In this document: one piece after another, positions 42,714-51,872 of the stretch
Layout: each line of letters starts with the position of its first letter
Position numbering within the stretch: position 1 is the stretch's first letter
Origin: Lachnospiraceae bacterium KH1T2
GTDB taxonomy: Bacteria; Bacillota; Clostridia; Lachnospirales; Lachnospiraceae
Direction of reading: 5' to 3'
NCBI GenBank assembly: GCA_900114405.1
Contig: FOSY01000004.1
Coordinates: 1 to 64,000, forward strand
DNA length: 64,000 nt
The notes under the pieces: generated by a model
What the model saw: the letters and a program-made list of their open reading frames with translations, nothing else
Databases searched by the model: none
Told to the model about the DNA's origin: nothing
Program-made: the position numbers and the translations under genes

Positions 42714-43451
42714 ATGAATACACTTATAAAATTAAAACATTTATCAAAACGATTTGGTGATCTGGAGGTTCTTAAAGATATAAACATCGATATTAAGGAA
42801 GGCGAAGTTATATGTGTGATTGGCCCTTCAGGAAGTGGCAAAAGCACTATGCTTCGCTGCATAAATCAGCTTGAAACACCAAGCGGAGGCGAAATAATAT
42901 ACGACAACAAAAATGTGACCTCAGGCGAAATAGCGCTGAGGGACATGCGCGAAGAAGTCGGAATGGTATTCCAGCGTTTTAATCTGTTTCCCATGAAAAC
43001 AGTACTTGAAAATGTAATGCTTGCTCCTGTTCTTACCAAAAAGAAGGATAAGCAGGAAGCAAAGAAAATCGGAATGGAACTGCTTGATAAGGTTGGACTA
43101 TCCAGCAAAGCAAACGTATATCCCAAAACCTTATCCGGTGGCCAGCAACAGCGTGTAGCAATAGCCAGAGCTCTTGCTATGGAACCCCGTGCTCTTTTGT
43201 TCGATGAACCAACCAGTGCTCTGGATCCTGAACTTGTTGGCGATGTACTTGAAGTAATGCGTGACCTGGCTAAAAATGGCATGACTATGGTTGTTGTTAC
43301 TCATGAAATGGGATTTGCAAGAGATGTCTGCGACAGAGTCATCTTCATGGCAGATGGCTATATTGTTGAAGAAGGTGACCCCAAAGATGTATTTACCAAT
43401 CCAAAGGAAGAAAGAACCAAGGCTTTCCTTTCCAGGGTATTAAAAAACTAA
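42714..43451 (+). CDS. amino-acid ABC transporter ATP-binding protein
   Basis: GlnQ-type ATPase, 245 aa: Walker [11 protein letters not shown]-loop VFQRFNLFP, signature LSGGQQQRV, Walker B ALLFDEP, H-loop VTHEM. GGGAGG with 8-nt spacing sets ATG 42714; the GTG three codons earlier overlaps the ribosome site. It works with the permease at 42042 and the binding protein at 40808. Confidence 0.93.
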   Translation: MNTLIKLKHLSKRFGDLEVLKDINIDIKEGEVICVIGPSGSGKSTMLRCINQLETPSGGEIIYDNKNVTSGEIALRDMREEVGMVFQRFNLFPMKTVLENVMLAPVLTKKKDKQEAKKIGMELLDKVGLSSKANVYPKTLSGGQQQRVAIARALAMEPRALLFDEPTSALDPELVGDVLEVMRDLAKNGMTMVVVTHEMGFARDVCDRVIFMADGYIVEEGDPKDVFTNPKEERTKAFLSRVLKN

Positions 43452-43468
43452 TTCGGAGGATTATGATT

Positions 43469-44071
43469 ATGCAAAAAAAATTCGTTGTTACAATTACTCG
43501 TCAGTTTGGAAGTATGGGACGTCCGATTGCCCGGGAGATGGCAGAGAAGCTCGGCATTGAATACTATGACAGAGATATTGTTGATATGATTTCACAGAAG
43601 ATGAATCTTCCTGTATCCACCATTAGTAAACTTGAAGAACGATATTCGGAGCCTTCCCTGTTTAACATGGTATTTCCATTAGGATTCGCCACTGCCCAGA
43701 AACAGCATCGGATTTTTGAGGTACAGGCAAAGATTATTAATGATATGGCTGATAAGGAGAGCTGCATAATTGTTGGTCGCTGCTCTGATTACCTTATGTA
43801 TGACAGACCAAGACATCTGAACATATTTATCTATTCCTCCTACGAAAACAGATTAAAGAATTGTATCGAGCAGCTGGGAATGGGTGAAGATGAAGCAACA
43901 AAGATGATAGATGAAGTCGATAAAGCCAGAGATAATTATCACAGAAGATTTGCGAACAACACGCTTCCAAGCGACATTAGATATAAAGATATCATGATAG
44001 ACAGTGCCCTATTCGGAATAAATGGCACAGCGGAATATCTCGTAGATATCGTAAAAAAGAAATTTTATTAA
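43469..44071 (+). CDS. cytidylate-kinase-like protein
   Basis: A ~200-aa P-loop-like protein of the cytidylate-kinase-like family, starting KKFVVTITRQFGSMGRPIAR, with EMAEKLGIEYYDRDIVDMIS and IIVGRCSDYLMYDRP. The phosphate loop is the atypical FGSMGRPI rather than GxxGxGKS. GGAGG with 9-nt spacing favours ATG 43469 over 43463. It is the last gene of the transporter operon. Its link to amino-acid uptake is unclear; the true substrate of this family is not established. Confidence 0.8.
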   Translation: MQKKFVVTITRQFGSMGRPIAREMAEKLGIEYYDRDIVDMISQKMNLPVSTISKLEERYSEPSLFNMVFPLGFATAQKQHRIFEVQAKIINDMADKESCIIVGRCSDYLMYDRPRHLNIFIYSSYENRLKNCIEQLGMGEDEATKMIDEVDKARDNYHRRFANNTLPSDIRYKDIMIDSALFGINGTAEYLVDIVKKKFY

Positions 44072-44112
44072 GCCTCCGTTATTTAGGTATTTAATTCCTA
44101 AATAATAAAATA

Positions 44113-44155
44113 CCCCCTTCCAATCGAAATGTACTTCATATCGATTGGAAGAGGG
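44113..44155. terminator. bidirectional terminator
   Basis: Stem CCCCCTTCCAATCG (44113-44126) / CGATTGGAAGAGGG (44142-44155), with T-rich flanks on both strands. It separates the transporter operon from the convergent hyp genes. Confidence 0.82.
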
Positions 44156-44173
44156 ATATTTATTTTAATGACC

Positions 44174-44380
44174 TTATTCCATTATTGCATCTATGCATTC
44201 CGCACAGGAAGCCCTGAATCCGGCTTTTTCCAGAGCCAGAACACCGCGAATGGTGTTCCTGCAGGAGAACATACATTGTCCTTTAGAACACCGGGATGAG
44301 TACCACTCTCCAGCTGCAACTTTGCTGCTCCTAAAATCATCTGAGAAATCAGTTTATATTCCAATAAAACCAAGTTTCAT
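44174..44380 (-). pseudogene. proC: deleted and frameshifted pyrroline-5-carboxylate reductase
   Basis: The minus strand starts with a ribosome site and MKLGFIG, the N-terminus of ProC, then hits a stop. In another frame it continues directly with the ProC C-terminus: [20 protein letters not shown], then [12 protein letters not shown]. After that a one-base loss shifts frame again, and the true end reads [26 protein letters not shown], stop (44174). About 180-190 internal residues are gone. A functional copy would reduce the product of HypD to proline, so this gene belonged to the hyp operon and decayed; a housekeeping ProC elsewhere may replace it. Confidence 0.85.
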
Positions 44381-44411
44381 AGCAATTCTCCCTTCATATC
44401 AGTCAGCTTTC

Positions 44412-46784
44412 TCATAAAGTCTGCTCTGTCCTTTCAATAATCTCATCCTGTAAGCTTTTACTCAGATTTCTAAAATGGTCGGAATAACCTGCTACTCTGA
44501 CTATAAGATCCTTATATTCTTCCGGATGATTCTGGGCATCAATAAGAGTTTTTCTGTCAATAACATTAAACTGAATGTGATGACCATCCATGTTGAAGTA
44601 TGTCCTTATCAAATTCGCCATTCCCATAAGTCCTTCTTCTCCCGCTACAACACCCGGAGTGAACTTCTGGTTAAGTAAGGTTCCACCGGTTGAAAGGTGA
44701 TCCATCTTGGAACATGATTTAACCACAGCTGTCGGTCCGTTCGTATCAGCTCCCTTATCAGGAGATATTCCTTCAGAAACAGGCTTATGTGCATGTCTTC
44801 CATTAGCACTTGCTATCATAACTTCACCAAAATATACGTGACAGGTTGTGGGCAGCATATTTATTCTGTATGTTCCACCCTTTATGTTTTTCCTTCCGTT
44901 CACAGCATTCATGTAATGCTCAAACACAGCTCTCATAATGTCGTCAGCCCTGTCATCGTCATTTCCGTATTTAGGTGAATGATTGCATACAAGATTATGG
45001 ATATAATCACAGCCTTCATAATCCTGTTCCAAAGCATTCATGAGCTCTTTCATGCTGAATTTCCTATTGTCGTATACATTGCATTTTATTGCGGCCAGAC
45101 AATCCGTTATGGTCCCTATTCCAACACCCTGAATATAGCTAGTGTTATATCTGGCACCTCCTGCATTATAGTCTTTTCCTTTTTTTATGCAGTCATTGGT
45201 AATTACCGATAAAAACGGAACCGGCATATCCTCGGAATATATTTTTTCGATAACCTGATTTCCTCTGATTTTGATATCAAGGAAATAGTCTATCTGTTTG
45301 CAGAATGCATCAAACAATTCTTCATATGTATCAAAGTCATACCCGTATCCAAGAGATAATCCTATCTGCTTTCCCGTGTAGTGATCATATCCGTTGAATA
45401 GTGTAATTTCCAATATCTTAGGGATATTAAAATAGCCCGTCAAAATGTACGATTCATTGCCAAAAGCTCCGGTTTCCACACATCCGCTGGTTCCTCCAAG
45501 TCTTGCATCATTAATTGATTTTCCTGCATTAAGAAGCTCCTGGATAATGGCTTCTGTATTGTAAAAAGCAGGTTGCCCCCATCCCTTTCTTGATATTTCA
45601 CATGCTCTTTTCAAAAATCTTAGCGGGGTCTTCTTACTTATCTGAACATTTGAAGATGGCTGAAGTAGTTTCATTTCATCCATTACATCAAGTATCAGAT
45701 AACTCACTTCATTAACCCCGTCTTTGCCGTCAGGAGTTATTCCTCCGGTGTTTATGTTTACAAAATCAGTGTAGGTACTGCTTTCCTTTAAGGTTGTTCC
45801 AACCTTTGGAGGCGAGGGCTGATTGTTAAACTTAATCCAAAAACACTCAAGCAATTCCTTTGCTTTATTTTCGTCAAGTATCCCTTCTTTTATGTCATGT
45901 CTGTAAAAACCGATAAGGTGTTGGTCAAGTCTTCCGGGAGAAAAAGCATCCCACGGATTAATCTCACTAGTTACACCAAGATGGATAAACCAGTACATCT
46001 GAATAGCCTGCCAGTATGTTTTCGGCGGCCTTGCCGGAACCTCCTCACAGTTATTTGCAATACATAATAATTCCTCTTTTCTCTCCGGATTAGTTTCTTT
46101 CAAAGCAAGCTCTCTGGCATATTCTGAATAACGCTTAGCCAGAATCATGATGGCATCACAGGCGATATCCATTGCCTTTAGCTCTGCTTCTTTATCAAGT
46201 GCATCTTTATCATTTATATAATCCAGCTTTTCCAGTTCATGCTTTATCTCTTCTTTGTAATCCAGGAATCCTTTTTTATAAAGATTCCCTGAGCCTACTG
46301 TATGTCCCGGGCCTCGCTGTTCCATAAACTCCGTAAAAATCCCTGCTTCGTAGCATTCCTTCCATTCTTTAGTCATGTGGGACAGGATTTTATTCCTTAT
46401 GCATCGTTTTCCCCAATATGGAATAATCTCATTTTCCTGAAATTCAAAATCCTTTTCTTTGACGCAAAAATTAATCAGCTCTCTCTCATTAAGTAAATTC
46501 AGATCTGCTATGGAATGACAACACAGCTCTGGGAACGTGGGGGCTGCAAGGGGTTGTGAACCTTTCTCACCGACTATTAATTCCCCTTCTCCTATATATA
46601 AAGTTTTCCCGGAAAAATAGTTTTTCAGACATAGTGCTCTAAGCTCAGGAGTAGATACCTTCCCATACATTTTTTTATATGTTTCCGTGATGAGTTTTGC
46701 CCTTTCCATATCAATGATGGCGCCGGCCTCAACGCTTTGCTTACGCAATTTTCTGACTCTTTCATTCATACCTCTTTCGCCCAT
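44412..46784 (-). CDS. hypD: trans-4-hydroxy-L-proline dehydratase (glycyl radical enzyme)
   Basis: Dehydrates trans-4-hydroxy-L-proline to pyrroline-5-carboxylate using a protein radical. The 790-aa protein has thiyl Cys435 and Glu437 in GGTSGCVETG and the glycyl radical Gly766 in VRVAGYSDHF; FMEQRGPGHTV, NNQPSPPKVG and TDTNGP-like GADTNGPTAV are also typical. Length and spacing agree with clostridial HypD as I recall it, and more so than with PFL or diol dehydratases. The activase gene lies 21 bp upstream and a proC remnant downstream, the usual HypD setting. GGAGG precedes the ATG. Oxygen-sensitive, cytoplasmic. Confidence 0.93.
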   Translation of the reverse strand: MGERGMNERVRKLRKQSVEAGAIIDMERAKLITETYKKMYGKVSTPELRALCLKNYFSGKTLYIGEGELIVGEKGSQPLAAPTFPELCCHSIADLNLLNERELINFCVKEKDFEFQENEIIPYWGKRCIRNKILSHMTKEWKECYEAGIFTEFMEQRGPGHTVGSGNLYKKGFLDYKEEIKHELEKLDYINDKDALDKEAELKAMDIACDAIMILAKRYSEYARELALKETNPERKEELLCIANNCEEVPARPPKTYWQAIQMYWFIHLGVTSEINPWDAFSPGRLDQHLIGFYRHDIKEGILDENKAKELLECFWIKFNNQPSPPKVGTTLKESSTYTDFVNINTGGITPDGKDGVNEVSYLILDVMDEMKLLQPSSNVQISKKTPLRFLKRACEISRKGWGQPAFYNTEAIIQELLNAGKSINDARLGGTSGCVETGAFGNESYILTGYFNIPKILEITLFNGYDHYTGKQIGLSLGYGYDFDTYEELFDAFCKQIDYFLDIKIRGNQVIEKIYSEDMPVPFLSVITNDCIKKGKDYNAGGARYNTSYIQGVGIGTITDCLAAIKCNVYDNRKFSMKELMNALEQDYEGCDYIHNLVCNHSPKYGNDDDRADDIMRAVFEHYMNAVNGRKNIKGGTYRINMLPTTCHVYFGEVMIASANGRHAHKPVSEGISPDKGADTNGPTAVVKSCSKMDHLSTGGTLLNQKFTPGVVAGEEGLMGMANLIRTYFNMDGHHIQFNVIDRKTLIDAQNHPEEYKDLIVRVAGYSDHFRNLSKSLQDEIIERTEQTL

Positions 46785-46805
46785 GATAATTACTCCTCCT
46801 TTTTT

Positions 46806-47681
46806 CTAACCTATATACACATTAACAAGTCCCAACTCAGTCATCCTATCTTTTAGCAATTCCATATCTTCTTCCTTTGGAGTATAAAAATCATTTCCCG
46901 GATATTTATAACCTATAAGCTCATATTTACTGCTTCCTGTATTGTGATATGGAAGCAGTGATATTCTGCTGTATGAAATCTCATTACCCTTAAGTAGCTC
47001 TGCTACAGAATTCACGTGGCCTTCATTGTCATTAGCGCCTCCGATAATTGGCAGTCTAATCCAGATATTTGCATTAAGCTTACTTAATTTGATCAGATTC
47101 TCGATAATCAGTTTGTTATCAGTACCTGTATACCTTATATGCTCCTCAGAATCAGTCAGTTTTATGTCATACAAAAAGGTGTCCGTATATGGAATCACTT
47201 TTTCAATTCTGTCAAAGGGCACATAGCCACAAGTATCTATATTTACTGATATGCCATTTTTATATAGTTCCTGCATAAGTTTTAGCAAATAATCCATATC
47301 TGTGGATAGCACTTCTCCGCCAGATAAAGTCACGCCTCCTCCGCTGGCTTCATAAAACGGCTCATCCTTCATGATTTCAGACACAAGTTCATCAATGCCA
47401 ATATCTCGTCCGCATATTTTCCTGGCACTGTAATTACATGCCGTAACACACTCTCCGCATGCAACGCATTTTTGTGTAAAAAAAGCTGCCTGATGCTTAC
47501 ATACTTCCTGACAGGAATTGCATCCCCTACATCTATCTTTGTAAAAGTAAAGCTGTCTTTTATAGTTCTGTGTCTCAGGATTGTGGCACCACTTACAACG
47601 GAGAGGACACCCCTTAAAGAACACTGTCGTTCTGGTTCCTTTACCATCGTGAATAGAAAATTTCTGAATATCAGTTATCAT
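46806..47681 (-). CDS. hypE: HypD-activating radical SAM enzyme
   Basis: A 291-aa glycyl-radical-enzyme activase. The radical SAM motif CPLRCKWC lies near residue 25, followed by two ferredoxin-like motifs CRGCNSCQEVC and CVACGECVTACN in the insert typical of non-PFL activases; GGGVTLSGGE binds SAM. It abstracts the Gly766 hydrogen of the adjacent HypD. A 13-bp hairpin separates it from the aminotransferase gene upstream. Confidence 0.92.
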   Translation of the reverse strand: MITDIQKFSIHDGKGTRTTVFFKGCPLRCKWCHNPETQNYKRQLYFYKDRCRGCNSCQEVCKHQAAFFTQKCVACGECVTACNYSARKICGRDIGIDELVSEIMKDEPFYEASGGGVTLSGGEVLSTDMDYLLKLMQELYKNGISVNIDTCGYVPFDRIEKVIPYTDTFLYDIKLTDSEEHIRYTGTDNKLIIENLIKLSKLNANIWIRLPIIGGANDNEGHVNSVAELLKGNEISYSRISLLPYHNTGSSKYELIGYKYPGNDFYTPKEEDMELLKDRMTELGLVNVYIG

Positions 47682-47731
47682 TTTTTTACCTGCACTACAA
47701 TCAGCAGTCTCATGCGATTTATAGCAGAAAG

Positions 47732-47763
47732 CTCCAATATTTTAATTGAATAAAATATTGGAG
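47732..47763 (-). terminator. hairpin upstream of hypE
   Basis: A 13-bp stem CTCCAATATTTTA (47732-47744) / TAAAATATTGGAG (47751-47763). On the minus strand the tail CTTTCTGC is a poor T-run. It may be a weak terminator or a processing site between the prd/aminotransferase genes and the hyp genes. Confidence 0.6.
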
Positions 47764-47794
47764 TCATCCTGATTAAATTGCGATATTTATACTA

Positions 47795-49009
47795 TTAAGC
47801 AACCGCTTCTACTGATGCCTTGATTATTTCAAAGGCCTCATCACAATCCTCTTTAGAAATAATAAGCGGTGGTACCATTCGGATTGTATGTGCTCCGATA
47901 GCGGTAATAAGCAGATGTCTGTTAATGCATTCATGCTTGACCTCCACACCTGCAACATTGTCATCAAATTCAACACCCACAAGAAGTCCCTGTCCTCTGA
48001 CCTCTTTTACATGGGGTAGTTTCGACAGCTTATCCTTAAAGTAATCTCCCATCTTTGCAGCATTATCAGCAAGATTTCTGCCAAGTAGTTCATCTACTTC
48101 AGCAAGCGCTGCCGCACATGAAACAGGATGTCCGCCAAAAGTAGTTCCATGGGAGCCTGCACTAAATGCCTTTGCCACTTCTTCAGTCGCACAAATAGCA
48201 CCTATTGGCATTCCTCCGCCCAGCGCCTTTGCCATGGATACAATATCAGGCTTGATTCCATAGTGCATATAACTCATGATTTTACCGGTTCTGCACCAGC
48301 CTGTCTGAACTTCGTCAATCAGGAGAAGAATACCCTTTTCATCGCAGAATTCTCTAAGTCCGGTCATGAATTCCTGTGTAGCAGGATGAACACCTCCCTC
48401 ACCCTGAACAGGTTCAATCATGATTCCTATCGTATTTTCTGTGCAGGCATCCTTAAAGGCCTTAAGGTCATTATAAGGAGCATAGGAAAATCCATAGGTC
48501 ATAGGGCCGAATCCTACCTGGCATCCGTTTCCCGGCTGACCTGTTGCTGACATGGCACCGAAAGTACGTCCATGGAAACCATTTTTGGCTGTCACAATGT
48601 GATATTTATTTGGTCCATACTTTTCTATTCCATATTTTCGAGCCATCTTGATCATGGCTTCATTTGCTTCCGTACCGGAATTCTGAAAAAAAATCTTGTC
48701 CATACCGATTGCGGTACAAACCTTCTCGGCCAAAAGAGCCTGAGGAATAGTGTAAGGATAATTGAAGGTGTGCATAACATCCTTAACCTGATCAATTACT
48801 GCCTCAACAACCTTATCGTTACAGCTTCCGGCTGAATTAACTGCAATGCCCGCATAAAAATCCAGATACTTTTCTCCACTTTCGTCATATAGATACTGGT
48901 CCTTTGCCGTCTCGCAGACAAAGTCCATTCTTTCGTAGGTCTCTATCATGTATTTACTTACTTTTTCCTTAATATCCGAAGAAGATAATCCCAAGTCCTT
49001 TAATTTCAT
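47795..49009 (-). CDS. class III aminotransferase, ornithine/acetylornithine type
   Basis: A 404-aa PLP enzyme of the ArgD/RocD group. The PLP lysine lies in SMAKALGGGMP near residue 256; FFQNSGTEANEAMIKMARK near 108, GFHGRTFGAMSATGQP, EPVQGEGGV and LIDEVQTGWCRTG are intact. In a proline-fermenting cluster it most likely turns ornithine into glutamate semialdehyde/P5C (or uses a related omega-amino acid), feeding proline formation. No arginine genes are near, so biosynthetic ArgD is less likely. CGGGAGGAAAG precedes the ATG. Confidence 0.86.
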   Translation of the reverse strand: MKLKDLGLSSSDIKEKVSKYMIETYERMDFVCETAKDQYLYDESGEKYLDFYAGIAVNSAGSCNDKVVEAVIDQVKDVMHTFNYPYTIPQALLAEKVCTAIGMDKIFFQNSGTEANEAMIKMARKYGIEKYGPNKYHIVTAKNGFHGRTFGAMSATGQPGNGCQVGFGPMTYGFSYAPYNDLKAFKDACTENTIGIMIEPVQGEGGVHPATQEFMTGLREFCDEKGILLLIDEVQTGWCRTGKIMSYMHYGIKPDIVSMAKALGGGMPIGAICATEEVAKAFSAGSHGTTFGGHPVSCAAALAEVDELLGRNLADNAAKMGDYFKDKLSKLPHVKEVRGQGLLVGVEFDDNVAGVEVKHECINRHLLITAIGAHTIRMVPPLIISKEDCDEAFEIIKASVEAVA

Positions 49010-49036
49010 AATCTTTCCTCCCGTAAATCATTCTTA

Positions 49037-50638
49037 TTATTGTGATACTATGCTCTTTAAATATGGAATCAGAAGCTTCTGTCCTGTCTCAACCAGGCTT
49101 CCTTCTCCACGTTTAACACACCAGTCATATATAACTCCTCTTTCTATTGAGGCATAGGTCTCTGCTATATCATCAGTGCTTTCTTCCCTGGTGAACTCCC
49201 CTGAGTGCTGTCCTTCCGAAATAATCTGAGGAATTATCGCATAATAGAATCGCTTTTTGTTAAGCATTTCCTGACGCTCTTCCGGTACCGTTACATAAAT
49301 ATGGCTTGTCAGATCCAGCGGAACATGCTTCTCGATAAGAGAAAACAGCTCATGATTAAGAAAAACCAGCTTGTCGAAATTTGTAAATCGTGGATTCATA
49401 TTAACCATAAGCTGTGCATACTTCTCATCAAACAGATCACCCAGGGTATGTTCCAATTCTTCCTTAGACCGGAAATATGCATTAAATTCTTCCAATGAAA
49501 CCTCTGCCCTCAGCAAAATATCATCCACTGTTGTTGCCTCATATGATTTTTCATCGAATAATTCCCAGGCAGCGTTTACAATTCTCGCTCTGATATTTTC
49601 CTTCTTAGCACTCATGTTACCCAGCAGGAAGCCGTTACCCAAAGGGTCTGTTTCATCTATGATCCATTCATTAAGGCCTGTAATCCATGCACTTCCCGTA
49701 ATTCTAGGAATGATTCCGGTACCTCCGTTTATTTCAACCAGCTTGTCAATTTCTCCCCTGAAGGTCGAACCGGTAATACTTTCATAAACAAAAGTATCCT
49801 TTACTCCCATCTCGCCTTTATGATAAAGAGCTGCCAGTTTCGCACTTGTACCTGTTCCACAGGGAGAACGGTCAGCCTGAGCATCTCCGAAAATAACGCA
49901 GTTCTTCATATCAGCCGTTTTAGTGGATGTATGAGCGTAAAATTCAACCAGGTCGACGGTGTTAATATCCAGATAGGGATGTTTTATTTCATACTTTCTG
50001 TTTATCTCTTTGCGAAGTTTCATGCCCAAATCTGTTATGGTCTCAATCTTTTGAAGCTCAAGGGGTAAGCCTATGCTTTCGGCATTTACAAGAGCAAAGA
50101 ATGAGCCTCCAAAAGAGATATCAAAAGAAATTTCTCCCCACCCATCGATGTCCACCTTCAGGTTCTCTCTGTACAGAAAAGAAGGAACATTTAAGATACT
50201 GACTTCCACTGCTTTACCATCAACAACGTGGACTCTGGTACGAATAATTCCGCTGGGAGCATCAAGTACAACATCTGTATACGGTTCCTTTACGGCAACC
50301 ATTCCTGTTTCAACAAGCATAGTCGCCGTACCTATACTTCCATGACCGCACATATTGAGGTAACTTCCGGAATCCATAAATATAACTCCACAATCTGCTT
50401 CCTCATGTACAGGCTCTGTAAGAAGTGCCCCAAACATATCTCTATGACCTCTGGGTTCCAGCATCATGGCTGTGCGAAGAAAATCGTAATTTTCCATGAG
50501 ATAGTTCTTTTTTTCCATCATGGTCTTACCCTGCAGAGCAGGAAAACCATCATATATTATTCTGGTAGCTTCGCCTTCAGTATGAGAATCAATTGTTTTC
50601 AGATGATAGCTATATTTTTTTAACTTAGGAAGTTTCAT
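49037..50638 (-). CDS. proline racemase fused to a TetR-like regulator domain
   Basis: A 533-aa fusion. Residues 1-341 are a proline racemase/4-hydroxyproline epimerase with both catalytic cysteines: Cys97 in LNMCGHGSIGTAT and Cys260 in DRSPCGTGTS; IDSHTEGEATR is diagnostic. It would make D-proline for the reductase (PrdF role). Residues 342-533 start MSAKKENIRARIVNAAWELF and form a TetR-type helix-turn-helix (TTVDDILLRAEVSLEEFNAY) plus ligand domain. No stop or frameshift separates them, and no ribosome site is obvious before Met342. It may be a self-reporting enzyme-regulator or a recent gene fusion. Confidence 0.88.
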   Translation of the reverse strand: MKLPKLKKYSYHLKTIDSHTEGEATRIIYDGFPALQGKTMMEKKNYLMENYDFLRTAMMLEPRGHRDMFGALLTEPVHEEADCGVIFMDSGSYLNMCGHGSIGTATMLVETGMVAVKEPYTDVVLDAPSGIIRTRVHVVDGKAVEVSILNVPSFLYRENLKVDIDGWGEISFDISFGGSFFALVNAESIGLPLELQKIETITDLGMKLRKEINRKYEIKHPYLDINTVDLVEFYAHTSTKTADMKNCVIFGDAQADRSPCGTGTSAKLAALYHKGEMGVKDTFVYESITGSTFRGEIDKLVEINGGTGIIPRITGSAWITGLNEWIIDETDPLGNGFLLGNMSAKKENIRARIVNAAWELFDEKSYEATTVDDILLRAEVSLEEFNAYFRSKEELEHTLGDLFDEKYAQLMVNMNPRFTNFDKLVFLNHELFSLIEKHVPLDLTSHIYVTVPEERQEMLNKKRFYYAIIPQIISEGQHSGEFTREESTDDIAETYASIERGVIYDWCVKRGEGSLVETGQKLLIPYLKSIVSQ

Positions 50639-50654
50639 AGTATTTCCTCATTCA

Positions 50655-51380
50655 TTAAACGTTATGTCTGTATTCGTAAGGAAGAACCTTCATCTGGTTG
50701 TAGCTTGGGCAATCTCTTACCCACTCCAGAGACTCCTTAATGATCGCTGTCTGCATCGGTTTATTATTGGGCTCACCTGCATTTGAACCAATCGGAACAT
50801 GGGGTGCGGTAATTCTTGGTGCACCCTGCCGCCTTGCAATCGGAGGAAGCGCAGCTATTACAACACAGCTCATTCCTTCAGCTTCACAACATCTTGTGAC
50901 GATTGTTGCGGATCTGTGACAGGTTCCGCAGCCGCCGGTACAAAGGACAATATCAACTCCCTGCTCCTTAAGCTTTCTCGCAATTTCAGGGCCTGTTTCA
51001 TTTTTGAATTTCTCAACGTTTCCACCGCCACCCATGAATGTATATGTCTCATTTGAGAGAGAACCGATAAAGCCCTCCTCCACTAATTCATGCAGTCTGT
51101 CGATAGGGAACATCGCGTTGACATCTTTATTGATATCCGAGTTATCAAAACCACCATGTGTAACCATAAGTTCTGAAGACGGTGTATCAAATTCGATAGT
51201 TCTGTATGAAAAATCTCCGGATGTATTAAAAGGTGTCTGGCTCTTTTTATGAATACCTCCCGCTGTGATAAATGCAACCTTGCACTCACTAAGCGGCTTT
51301 TTAAGTTCTGTAAAAACCGGTGGCGGTGTAACAGGGACAAATATTTCTGACTGCATACCCTCTAATGTTGTTAATCTCAT
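50655..51380 (-). CDS. prdB: D-proline reductase gamma subunit, cysteine form
   Basis: Catalytic subunit of D-proline reductase, which opens the ring of D-proline to 5-aminovalerate. The 241-aa protein starts MRLTTLEGMQSEIFVPVTPP, has THGGFDNSDINKDVNAMFPI and ends in a PYEY motif. The active site reads CTGGCGTCHRSA: the residue that is selenocysteine in characterised clostridial PrdB is Cys151 here, and no in-frame TGA occurs. The enzyme should therefore be selenium-independent and probably slower. AGGAGG sets ATG 51380. It lies 14 bp after the CBO2463-like gene. Confidence 0.92.
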   Translation of the reverse strand: MRLTTLEGMQSEIFVPVTPPPVFTELKKPLSECKVAFITAGGIHKKSQTPFNTSGDFSYRTIEFDTPSSELMVTHGGFDNSDINKDVNAMFPIDRLHELVEEGFIGSLSNETYTFMGGGGNVEKFKNETGPEIARKLKEQGVDIVLCTGGCGTCHRSATIVTRCCEAEGMSCVVIAALPPIARRQGAPRITAPHVPIGSNAGEPNNKPMQTAIIKESLEWVRDCPSYNQMKVLPYEYRHNV

Positions 51381-51394
51381 TATCTCTTCCTCCT

Positions 51395-51844
51395 TTATAT
51401 GCATTCTGCAGGTATCTCTTTTTTTCCGACTATACGCATGGGACTAAAATAAAACTCCACATTCTGCCCTTTCGTTAACGGTGAATCTGTAAATGCCCAT
51501 CTTCTCGGTACTGCTACAGTGCCAATATCATCCATCATCTCAGCCTTTATTGCAGTATCATTAACCTCCGTTATTGTTCCTCCGATAAAACAGGGTGAAA
51601 AATCTTTTTCTCTTTTAAGCGAAGAACTATCGTAGTCATAAGGCTCTTCATTAACCTGGATATAGCTGAAATAAAACTGCATATCATGCCCCACCTCCGG
51701 CGTTATATCTTCATTCAGAATGTAGCAGGTTGGTACTTCTATTACCCCAAGTCTCCCATGAAGATGTACCTTGACAGTGCTTTCATTTACTTCTTTAATT
51801 AGTCCACCCATTAAAATGGGATTGATTGTATAATCAATTTTCAT
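51395..51844 (-). CDS. CBO2463/CBO2479-domain protein of the prd cluster
   Basis: A 149-aa protein made of two ~60-residue repeats: MGGLIKEVNESTVKVHLHGR ... VGHDMQFYFSYIQV and IGGTITEVNDTAIKAEMMDD ... KGQNVEFYFSPMRIV. This is the small beta-barrel-like domain known from clostridial proline-reductase operons, here in tandem. The function is unknown; it might help assembly or cofactor maturation. It is placed between prdA and prdB. Confidence 0.8.
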   Translation of the reverse strand: MKIDYTINPILMGGLIKEVNESTVKVHLHGRLGVIEVPTCYILNEDITPEVGHDMQFYFSYIQVNEEPYDYDSSSLKREKDFSPCFIGGTITEVNDTAIKAEMMDDIGTVAVPRRWAFTDSPLTKGQNVEFYFSPMRIVGKKEIPAECI

Positions 51845-51872
51845 AATAATTACCTACACATATTTTTTATTT

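Noticed and set aside
49614-49625. Frameshift or missed stop at the racemase-TetR junction
   Set aside because: The frame is continuous and both flanking domains are complete in the same frame; no homopolymer at the junction suggests an error, although resequencing would settle it.
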